From NCBI RefSeq assembly GCF_001187905.1, contig NZ_LGIS01000012.1, positions 682,001 to 746,000 on the forward strand: a stretch of 64,000 bases of DNA. The letters are read 5' to 3'. This document shows, piece by piece, positions 53,786 to 61,203 of the stretch. A program made the position numbers and the translations under genes. The notes below the pieces were generated by a model. The model was not told the DNA's origin, made no database searches, and worked only from the letters and a program-made list of their open reading frames with translations. Source of the stretch: Pantoea sp. RIT-PI-b. GTDB lineage: Bacteria; Pseudomonadota; Gammaproteobacteria; Enterobacterales; Enterobacteriaceae. Position 1 is the stretch's first letter, and each line of letters opens with the position of its first letter.

Positions 53786-54544
53786 ATGGATCACGCAATA
53801 TATACCGCGATGGGCGCGGCCAGTCAGACACTGGATCAGCAATCGGTTACCGCCAGCAACCTCGCCAACGCCTCAACGCCGGGCTTCCGTGCTCAGCTCA
53901 ATGCGTTGCGCGCCGTGCCGGTCAGTGGCTGGTCGCTGCCGACGCGTACCCTGGTTGCCGCTTCAACGCCGGGCGCTGATATGTCGCCCGGCGCGATGGA
54001 CAACACCGGCCGTGCGCTGGATGTGGGCGTACAGCAAGACGGCTGGCTGGCGGTGCGTACCGCTGACGGTTCTGAAGCTTATACCCGCAACGGCAACATG
54101 CAGATCAGCTCAACCGGTATTTTGACCATTCAGGGCAATCCCGTGATGGGCGATGGCGGTCCAATCGCCATACCGCAAGGCTCCGAACTGACGATTGCGG
54201 CAGACGGCACCATCACCTCGCGTAACGCCGGCGATGCGCCTAACGCCACGGTACAGATTGGCAAACTGAAGTTGGTACGTGCCACTGCCAAAGAGTTACA
54301 GCGCGGTGATGACGGCATGTTCCGCCCAACCCAGCAAGCGCAGGCCACGCGCGGTGCCGCATTGGCCAATGATGCCACGGTGAGCGTTATGCCTGGCGTG
54401 CTGGAGGGCAGTAACGTCAAGCCGGTGGAAACCATGGTCGATATGATCGCCAACGCCCGACGTTTTGAGATGCAGATGAAAGTGATCTCCAACGTCGATG
54501 AAAACGAACAAAAAGCTAACAGCTTGCTCAACATGAGCAGCTAA
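53786..54544 (+). CDS. flgF: Flagellar basal-body rod protein FlgF
   Basis: A 252-residue rod protein: [45 protein letters not shown] and the C-terminal [29 protein letters not shown]. The proximal part of the rod together with FlgB, FlgC and FlgG. Confidence 0.96.
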   Translation: MDHAIYTAMGAASQTLDQQSVTASNLANASTPGFRAQLNALRAVPVSGWSLPTRTLVAASTPGADMSPGAMDNTGRALDVGVQQDGWLAVRTADGSEAYTRNGNMQISSTGILTIQGNPVMGDGGPIAIPQGSELTIAADGTITSRNAGDAPNATVQIGKLKLVRATAKELQRGDDGMFRPTQQAQATRGAALANDATVSVMPGVLEGSNVKPVETMVDMIANARRFEMQMKVISNVDENEQKANSLLNMSS

Positions 54545-54561
54545 GGCGTAAGGAAAACACC

Positions 54562-55344
54562 ATGATTCGTTCTTTATGGATCGCCAAAACCGGTCTTGAC
54601 GCTCAGCAAACCAATATGGACGTCATCTCCAACAACCTCGCGAACGTGAGCACCAACGGCTTTAAACGTTCGCGCGCGGTATTCGAAGATTTGATGTACC
54701 AAACCCTGCGTCAGCCGGGCACGCAGTCGTCGGAGCAAACCACGCTGCCGTCAGGTCTGCAGATCGGTACCGGTGTGCGTCCCGTCACCACCGAACGTCT
54801 GCATCAGCAGGGTAACCTGTCGCAGACCAGCAACTCGAAAGACGTGGCGATCAACGGCCAGGGTTATTTCGAAGTGCAGATGCCGGATGGCACCTCAGCC
54901 TATACCCGTGATGGTTCGTTCCAGGTGGATCAGAACGGCCAGCTGGTCACCAACGCCGGTTATCCGGTGCAGCCGGGCATTACCATTCCGGCCAATGCCA
55001 CCAGCATCACCATCTCGCGTGATGGTGTGGTGAGCGTGACGCAGCAGGGCCAGACTAACCCGGCGCAGGTTGGTCAGCTGACGCTGAGCACCTTCATGAA
55101 CGATGCCGGCCTGAATAGCCAGGGTGAAAACCTCTATCAGGAAACCCAGGCATCGGGCGCAGCCACGCAGAGCACGCCGGGTCAGAACGGCGCGGGCTTG
55201 CTGTATCAGGGTTATGTGGAAACCTCGAACGTCAACGTGGCGGAAGAGCTAGTTACCATGATTCAAACGCAGCGCGCTTACGAGATTAACAGCAAGGCGA
55301 TCAGCACCTCCGATCAGATGCTGGCGAAGTTAACCCAGCTATAA
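54562..55344 (+). CDS. flgG: Flagellar distal rod protein FlgG
   Basis: A 260-residue distal rod protein: [47 protein letters not shown], and the C-terminal [40 protein letters not shown]. Followed by a 63-bp gap with a hairpin before flgH. Confidence 0.97.
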   Translation: MIRSLWIAKTGLDAQQTNMDVISNNLANVSTNGFKRSRAVFEDLMYQTLRQPGTQSSEQTTLPSGLQIGTGVRPVTTERLHQQGNLSQTSNSKDVAINGQGYFEVQMPDGTSAYTRDGSFQVDQNGQLVTNAGYPVQPGITIPANATSITISRDGVVSVTQQGQTNPAQVGQLTLSTFMNDAGLNSQGENLYQETQASGAATQSTPGQNGAGLLYQGYVETSNVNVAEELVTMIQTQRAYEINSKAISTSDQMLAKLTQL

Positions 55345-55358
55345 GGCTGGTGTCGTTG

Positions 55359-55375
55359 GGCCAGCTTAGCTGGCC
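55359..55375. other. Intra-operon hairpin between flgG and flgH
   Basis: GGCCAGC (55359-55365) pairs with GCTGGCC (55369-55375) around TTA, with no T-tract. It may stabilise the upstream mRNA or separate rod/hook from ring gene expression. Confidence 0.5.
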
Positions 55376-55407
55376 TGATTAAGCAACATGAATAAGGTCA
55401 GAACTCC

Positions 55408-56118
55408 GTGGCGAAGCAAGTGATTCTCAAGCCTGGTCATTGGTTGGTAGCCACGCTGCTACTCACTCTTAACGGTTGTGTGCTGGTACCGCGCACGCCA
55501 CTGGTACAAGGATCGACAACGGCTGAGCCGACGCCATCCGCACCGCCGGTGGTGAACGGTTCCATTTTTCAGGGCGTCGCACCGCTGAACTACGGCTATC
55601 AGCCGCTGTTTGAGGATCGCCGTCCACGCAATATTGGCGACACATTGACGATCACCTTGCAGGAAAACGTCAGCGCCAGCAAAAGCTCCTCCGCCAACGC
55701 CAGCCGCGATGGCAGCAACAGTTTAGGCGTCACGGGCGTGCCAACCGGTCTGAGTGGCCTGCTGGGTGCGAGTGGCGAAAAAGCCACGCTTGATGCCAAT
55801 GGCAAAAATGACTTCGCAGGTAAAGGCGGCGCGACCGCGAATAACACCTTTACCGGCACCATCACCGTCACCGTGAATCAGGTGTTGTCGAACGGCAACC
55901 TGCGCGTAGTGGGTGAGAAACAGATCGAAATTAACCAGGGCACCGAATTTATCCGGTTCTCCGGTGTGGTAAATCCGCGCACCATTAGCGCCAGCAACGC
56001 TGTGTTATCTACACAGGTGGCCGATGCACGTATTGAGTACGTCGGAAATGGTTATATCAATGAAGCGCAGACGATGGGCTGGTTCCAGCGTTTCTTCCTG
56101 AACGTCTCGCCGATGTAA
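55408..56118 (+). CDS. flgH: Flagellar L-ring protein FlgH
   Basis: A 236-residue outer-membrane lipoprotein: lipobox LNGC (Cys24), then [52 protein letters not shown], the FlgH hallmark, and a C-terminal [21 protein letters not shown]. Forms the L ring. Start is GTG 55408. Confidence 0.96.
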   Translation: MAKQVILKPGHWLVATLLLTLNGCVLVPRTPLVQGSTTAEPTPSAPPVVNGSIFQGVAPLNYGYQPLFEDRRPRNIGDTLTITLQENVSASKSSSANASRDGSNSLGVTGVPTGLSGLLGASGEKATLDANGKNDFAGKGGATANNTFTGTITVTVNQVLSNGNLRVVGEKQIEINQGTEFIRFSGVVNPRTISASNAVLSTQVADARIEYVGNGYINEAQTMGWFQRFFLNVSPM

Positions 56119-56130
56119 GAGGTAGTAAGA

Positions 56131-57237
56131 ATGACTATGACGACTCTGCTCCGCCTGAGCCTGGGCTTGCTGCTCGGTTTCAGCGTAATGGCACATGCTG
56201 ACCGCATCCGCGATCTCACCTCGGTGCAGGGCGTGCGCGATAACCAGCTGATTGGTTACGGTTTGGTGGTGGGCCTCGACGGCACCGGTGACCAGACTAC
56301 GCAAACCCCATTTACCACGCAAACCGTTAGCAACATGCTCTCGCAGCTCGGTATTACGGTACCTGCGGGTACCAACATGCAGCTGAAAAACGTGGCGGCG
56401 GTGATGGTCACCGCCAAGCTGCCGACGTTTGCGCGTCAGGGGCAAAACATCGACGTGGTGGTTTCCTCGCTGGGTAACGCCAAAAGTTTGCGCGGCGGTA
56501 CGCTACTGATGACGCCGATGAAAGGCGTCGATAACCAGGTGTATGCGCTGGCGCAGGGCAACATTTTGGTCGGTGGTGCCGGTGCATCGGCCGGCGGCAG
56601 CAGCGTGCAGGTTAACCAGCTCAACGGTGGCCGTATTACCGGCGGCGCTACGGTGGAGCGTGAACTGCAGAGCAACTTCGGTAGCCAGAACACCATTAAC
56701 CTGCAGCTGAATAATGAAGACTTCAGCATGGCGCAGCGTATCGCCGACGCGATCAACAGCCGTGGTATCGGCTCGGCGCAGCCGCTGGATGCGCGCACCG
56801 TGCAGATTCGCGTCTCACCAAATAACAGTTCGCAGGTACGACTGCTGGCAGAGATTCAGAACCTCGATGTTTCGGTACCGCTGGAAGATGCCAAGGTGAT
56901 TATCAACTCACGTACCGGTTCGGTGGTGATGAATCGCGAAGTGACGCTGAACACCTGTGCCGTAGCGCAGGGCAATCTGTCGGTTACCGTCAATCAGCAG
57001 CAGAACGTCAGTCAGCCTGATACGCCATTGGCCGGTGGTCAGACCGTGACGACCAACAATACCCAGATCGATCTGCGTCAGAGTGGTGGCGCGCTACAGC
57101 GTGTGAACTCCAGCGCCAACCTCAATAACGTGGTGCGTGCGCTTAATGCGCTCGGTGCATCGCCGATTGATCTGATGTCGATTCTGCAATCGATGGAAAG
57201 CGCAGGTTGCTTACGCGCCAAACTGGAAATTATCTGA
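56131..57237 (+). CDS. flgI: Flagellar P-ring protein FlgI
   Basis: A 368-residue secreted protein: signal peptide ending at MAHA, then [41 protein letters not shown] and the C-terminal [22 protein letters not shown]. Two Cys (in NTCAVA and AGCL) can form the stabilising disulfide. Overlaps flgJ by 1 bp. Confidence 0.97.
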   Translation: MTMTTLLRLSLGLLLGFSVMAHADRIRDLTSVQGVRDNQLIGYGLVVGLDGTGDQTTQTPFTTQTVSNMLSQLGITVPAGTNMQLKNVAAVMVTAKLPTFARQGQNIDVVVSSLGNAKSLRGGTLLMTPMKGVDNQVYALAQGNILVGGAGASAGGSSVQVNQLNGGRITGGATVERELQSNFGSQNTINLQLNNEDFSMAQRIADAINSRGIGSAQPLDARTVQIRVSPNNSSQVRLLAEIQNLDVSVPLEDAKVIINSRTGSVVMNREVTLNTCAVAQGNLSVTVNQQQNVSQPDTPLAGGQTVTTNNTQIDLRQSGGALQRVNSSANLNNVVRALNALGASPIDLMSILQSMESAGCLRAKLEII

Positions 57238-58178
57238 TGACCGACACGCAATCGCTGATGAATGCGGCCTATGACAGCCGCTCACTGAACGACCTAAAAC
57301 GTGAAGCCGCCGCCGATCCGAAAGGGAAGGCGATGCAGGTGGCAAAGCAGGTTGAAGGGATGTTTGTGCAGATGATGATGAAGAGCATGCGCGCAGCGCT
57401 GCCGCAGGATGGCATGCTGAGCAATGACCAGACGCGGCTTTTCACCTCAATGTACGATCAGCAGATTGCGCAGGAGATCGGGAAACGCGGGCTGGGGATG
57501 GCGGATCTGATCGTTAAACAGATGCAGCCCGCGCAGGAGCCAGACGAAACGGCGGGCACGGTGCCGATGAAGCTGGATAACAGCTTCATTTATAGCAATC
57601 TGCCCTCCAGTCAGCTCGAGCAGATGGTGCGTAAAGCGGTGCCACGTCTGCCAGTTTCACCGAGCAGTTTGCCCAGTGACAGCAGCGACTTTATCGCGCA
57701 GCTGGCGCAGCCTGCTCAGGTTGCCAGCCAGAAGAGTGGTATTCCGCATCACCTGATTCTGGCGCAGGCCGCGCTGGAATCAGGCTGGGGCCAGCGTCAG
57801 ATTCTGACGCGCGATGGCAAACCGAGTTACAACGTGTTTGGCATCAAGGCGAGCGGCGACTGGAAGGGGCAAACCACCGATATTATGACCACGGAATATG
57901 AAGGCGGCGAAGCGAAAAAAGTGCGCGCCAGCTTCCGTGTCTATGGTTCGTATATGGAAGCGCTCAGCGACTACGTCAAACTGCTTTCCAGTAATCCGCG
58001 TTATGCCGCCGTGGCGAATGCGCCAAGCGCCGAGCAGGGCGCCCGTGCTCTGCAGGCCGCCGGTTACGCCACCGATCCTAAGTATGCGCAAAAATTGGTG
58101 GGAATGATCCAACAATTCAAAAACATGGGCGAAAAAGTGGTGAAGGCGTACAGCAACGATATCACCGATTTGTTCTGA
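57237..58178 (+). CDS. flgJ: Rod cap and peptidoglycan hydrolase FlgJ
   Basis: A 313-residue dual-domain protein. The N-terminal part (MAAYDSRSLNDLKREA-like, VEGMFVQMMMKSMRAALP, GMLSNDQTRLFTSMYDQQIAQ) caps the rod; the C-terminal glucosaminidase domain (SGIPHHLILAQAALESGWGQRQI, YNVFGIKASGDWKG, FRVYGSYMEALSDY) opens the peptidoglycan, with the catalytic-type Glu in AALESGWG. Start at 57237 overlaps the flgI stop (TGATG). Confidence 0.96.
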   Translation: MTDTQSLMNAAYDSRSLNDLKREAAADPKGKAMQVAKQVEGMFVQMMMKSMRAALPQDGMLSNDQTRLFTSMYDQQIAQEIGKRGLGMADLIVKQMQPAQEPDETAGTVPMKLDNSFIYSNLPSSQLEQMVRKAVPRLPVSPSSLPSDSSDFIAQLAQPAQVASQKSGIPHHLILAQAALESGWGQRQILTRDGKPSYNVFGIKASGDWKGQTTDIMTTEYEGGEAKKVRASFRVYGSYMEALSDYVKLLSSNPRYAAVANAPSAEQGARALQAAGYATDPKYAQKLVGMIQQFKNMGEKVVKAYSNDITDLF

Positions 58179-58187
58179 TTTTTGCCC

Positions 58188-58214
58188 TCAAGTTTCACTT
58201 AAGCACGCCGATAA
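58188..58214 (+). promoter_or_regulatory. Sigma-28 (FliA) promoter of flgKL
   Basis: TCAAGTTT (58188-58195), exactly 11 bp, and a perfect GCCGATAA (58207-58214) match the FliA consensus TAAAGTTT-N11-GCCGATAA with one mismatch. It lies 10 bp after flgJ and 83 bp before flgK, so flgKL is expressed as class 3 in addition to readthrough. Confidence 0.9.
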
Positions 58215-58297
58215 CAATCACATGCCGCGGGCGTTCTCCGCCCGCGCAATCGCACTGATGACTGCCAGCCCGGTTAACGGGAAATTAAGGAACCGAG

Positions 58298-59944
58298 ATG
58301 TCCAGCATAATTAACTCAGCGATGAGTGGGCTGAGCGCCGCACAGGCTGCATTAAGCACCACCAGTAATAACATCAGCAATTACACGGTAGCGGGCTATT
58401 CGCGTCAGACTATTTTGTTAAGCCAGGCCAACAGCACGCTCTCCGGCAGCAGTTACTACGGAAATGGTGTCAACGTGACCGGCGTCCAACGTGAATACGA
58501 TCAGTTCATTACTGCACAGCTGCGCGGCTCAAGCGCCAACTACAGCGCGGTAAACACCCAGTACTCGCAGATCTCCAATATTGATGATTTGCTGTCAACC
58601 TCGACCACCAGCCTGTCGACGTCGATCCAGAACTTTTTCACCAATGTGCAGAGCGTGGTGAGCAACGCGGACGATCCGTCGGCACGCCAGTCAATGCTGA
58701 GTTATGCGCAAGGCCTGGTTAACCAGTTCCAGACCACCGCGCAGTATCTCAACAATATGCAGAGCAGCGTCAATACCGACATCGGCTCCAGCGTTGACCA
58801 GATTAATACCTATACCAAACAGATCGCCGATCTTAATACGCAGATTGCGAAGCTGACCACCGGCGGTGGCGCGGCGCCTAACGATCTGCTCGATCAGCGC
58901 GATCAGTTAGTAAATAACCTGAATAACGTGGTTGGCGTCAGCGTGTCGCAGCAGGATGGGAGCTATGTGGTTTCCATGGGCAGCACCACGCTGGTTAACG
59001 GCAAAAACACCACGCAGCTGGTGGCAATGCCATCCAGCAGCGATCCTTCGCGCACCACTGTGGGCTATGTCGATAAGCTGGCGGGTAATGTCGAAATTCC
59101 GGAAAAAACCCTGACCACCGGATCGCTAGGCGGTTTACTGGCATTCCGTACTCAGGATTTGGATACCGCACAGAATCAGCTGGGCCAACTGGCTGCTGCA
59201 TTCACCACCAGCTTCAACGCGGTGCAGACTCAGGGCTACGACAGTAACGGCGACAAGGGTACCGATTTCTTCACCATCGGTAGTCCTACCGTGGTCAGCA
59301 ATAGCAAGAATACCGGCAGCGCAACCGTCAGCGCCGTCTGGTCTGACAGCAGTGCGTTAAAAGCCTCGAACTACACCGTGAGCTATGACGGCAGCAACTG
59401 GTCTGTGACGCGCATGTCGGACAACGTGAAAATTACCCCGACGCAGGGAACAGATGGCAGCGGCAATACCACATTGAGCTTTGATGGTCTCGATCTCACT
59501 GTGAGCGGTAGCGCGAGCGCAAAAGATAGTTTCCTGGTGAAACCGGTACAGAACGTGATCGGTGGCATGACGGTGGCGATTACCGATGAGTCGCAAATTG
59601 CAGCAGCCTCGTCAGCCACCAGCGGCGAAAGCGATAACACCAACGCGCAAAAAATGCTGGATCTGCAGGACGCTAACCTGGTCAACGGCAATGCCACCAT
59701 TGCTCAAGCCTACGCCAGTATCGTGAGCACCGTGGGTAACAAAACCAGCTCGCTGGAGACAGCCAGCACCACTCAGGAAAACGTGGTCAATCAGTTAACC
59801 GATCGTCAGCAATCCGTATCGGGCGTTAACCTTGATGAAGAGTACGCCAACCTGACCAAGTATCAGCAATTTTACATGGCAAATGCGCAGGTGCTGCAAA
59901 CAGCGAGCACCATTTTCAGCGCGCTGATGAACATCCGCGGCTAA
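58298..59944 (+). CDS. flgK: Flagellar hook-filament junction protein FlgK (HAP1)
   Basis: A 548-residue protein: SSIINSAMSGLSAAQAALSTTSNNISNYTVAGYSRQTILLSQANS, a variable middle, and the C-terminal VSGVNLDEEYANLTKYQQFYMANAQVLQTASTIFSALMNIRG. First junction protein on the hook; chaperoned by FlgN. Followed 19 bp later by flgL. Confidence 0.97.
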   Translation: MSSIINSAMSGLSAAQAALSTTSNNISNYTVAGYSRQTILLSQANSTLSGSSYYGNGVNVTGVQREYDQFITAQLRGSSANYSAVNTQYSQISNIDDLLSTSTTSLSTSIQNFFTNVQSVVSNADDPSARQSMLSYAQGLVNQFQTTAQYLNNMQSSVNTDIGSSVDQINTYTKQIADLNTQIAKLTTGGGAAPNDLLDQRDQLVNNLNNVVGVSVSQQDGSYVVSMGSTTLVNGKNTTQLVAMPSSSDPSRTTVGYVDKLAGNVEIPEKTLTTGSLGGLLAFRTQDLDTAQNQLGQLAAAFTTSFNAVQTQGYDSNGDKGTDFFTIGSPTVVSNSKNTGSATVSAVWSDSSALKASNYTVSYDGSNWSVTRMSDNVKITPTQGTDGSGNTTLSFDGLDLTVSGSASAKDSFLVKPVQNVIGGMTVAITDESQIAAASSATSGESDNTNAQKMLDLQDANLVNGNATIAQAYASIVSTVGNKTSSLETASTTQENVVNQLTDRQQSVSGVNLDEEYANLTKYQQFYMANAQVLQTASTIFSALMNIRG

Positions 59945-59963
59945 GCAGAGAGGATAAAAGTCC

Positions 59964-60926
59964 ATGCGTTTAAGTACTAATATGATTTTTAACCAGCAGG
60001 TACGCGGAATTACCGATTCCCAGGCTTCCTGGTTAAAAGTGGGTGAGCAGCTTTCGAGCGGCCTGCGCGTTAACAATCCCTCTGACGATCCGATTGCTGC
60101 TTCACGTTCGGTCGTGCTGTCGCAGTCACAGGCAAAAAGTAGCCAGTATGCCACCGCGCGCAGCTTCGCCGATCAGAGTCTATCGATGGAAGAGAATGCG
60201 CTCTCCAGTGTCACTGGCAGCATTCAGGATGCGCAGACGCTGATTGTTTATGGTTCTACCGGTACGCTGAGTGATGATGACCGCGCGTCGATTGCCACCC
60301 AGTTAGAAGGCATCCGTTCGCAGTTACTCAACCAGGCAAACAGCCAGGATGGCAACGGCCGCTACATTTTTGCCGGCTACAAAACCGATACGGCACCTTT
60401 CACGGATTCTGGCACCGGCGTGACCTATACCGGCGGCAACGAGGCCATTTCGCAGAAAGTGGATTCCAGCCGCACGATGACAGTGGGTGATACCGGCGAC
60501 TCGGTCTTTATGTCGATCACTGGCAACGCAAAAGCCGAGCCTAACGGCGATCCTAGCGAAACCAACCTGTTTAATATGCTGGATAGCGCAATTGCCGCTT
60601 TAAAAGTCCCGCAGGATAACGCTGATGATGCCACTAAACAGACCTTCCAGGATGCACTGGACAAGACTAACCGTGGCTTGAGCAACTCACTCAACAATGT
60701 GTTGACCGTGCGCTCTGCCGTGGGAACCAAGCTGGCTGAACTGGATACGCTGGATGCGCAGGGCGACGATCGTGACACCATTATGGCGTCGCAGATGAGT
60801 GACCTGGTTGAAGTGGACTACACCTCGGCGATCTCCAGCTACACCATGCAGCAGACGGCCTTGCAGGCGTCTTACAAGACCTTCACCGATATGTCGCAGA
60901 TGTCGCTGTTCCAGCTTAATTCGTAA
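59964..60926 (+). CDS. flgL: Flagellar hook-filament junction protein FlgL (HAP3)
   Basis: A 320-residue flagellin-like protein: MRLSTNMIFNQQVRGITDSQASWLKVGEQLSSGLRVNNPSDDPIAASRS and C-terminal VEVDYTSAISSYTMQQTALQASYKTFTDMSQMSLFQLN. Second junction protein. Last flg gene, followed by a strong terminator. Confidence 0.97.
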   Translation: MRLSTNMIFNQQVRGITDSQASWLKVGEQLSSGLRVNNPSDDPIAASRSVVLSQSQAKSSQYATARSFADQSLSMEENALSSVTGSIQDAQTLIVYGSTGTLSDDDRASIATQLEGIRSQLLNQANSQDGNGRYIFAGYKTDTAPFTDSGTGVTYTGGNEAISQKVDSSRTMTVGDTGDSVFMSITGNAKAEPNGDPSETNLFNMLDSAIAALKVPQDNADDATKQTFQDALDKTNRGLSNSLNNVLTVRSAVGTKLAELDTLDAQGDDRDTIMASQMSDLVEVDYTSAISSYTMQQTALQASYKTFTDMSQMSLFQLNS

Positions 60927-60972
60927 TTGATCTGAACCTTTGAGCGTACTTTAACCGGGTGCGCTTAGTTTC

Positions 60973-61006
60973 TCCCACCGCCTTTCGGGGCTGTGGGATT
61001 TTTTTT
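60973..61006 (+). terminator. Terminator of flgKL
   Basis: TCCCAC (60973-60978) pairs with GTGGGA (60993-60998), and inside GCC with GGC around TTTCGG; eight T follow (60999-61006). Confidence 0.9.
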
Positions 61007-61159
61007 GCCTGCTGCTCGGGTAGCCATAAAGGGCGTCATGCCGCTCACTCAGGCAATAATTGGGTGCGCATGAATGCTTACCCCACAAAAACCCAGCTAA
61101 ATAAACATAGGGTGTCTTTCATGGCATCAATCTAACGCCGTCAATCGCAGGCAATAAAA

Positions 61160-61180
61160 AACCCCGGACTGGCCGGGGTT
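61160..61180 (-). terminator. Terminator of rne
   Basis: AACCCCGG (61160-61167) pairs with CCGGGGTT (61173-61180) around ACTGG; the minus strand continues with T-rich sequence (A6 at 61156-61161 on plus). It lies 23 bp after the rne stop. Confidence 0.85.
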
Positions 61181-61203
61181 CGATTTTACTGACTTGCTAA
61201 CGC

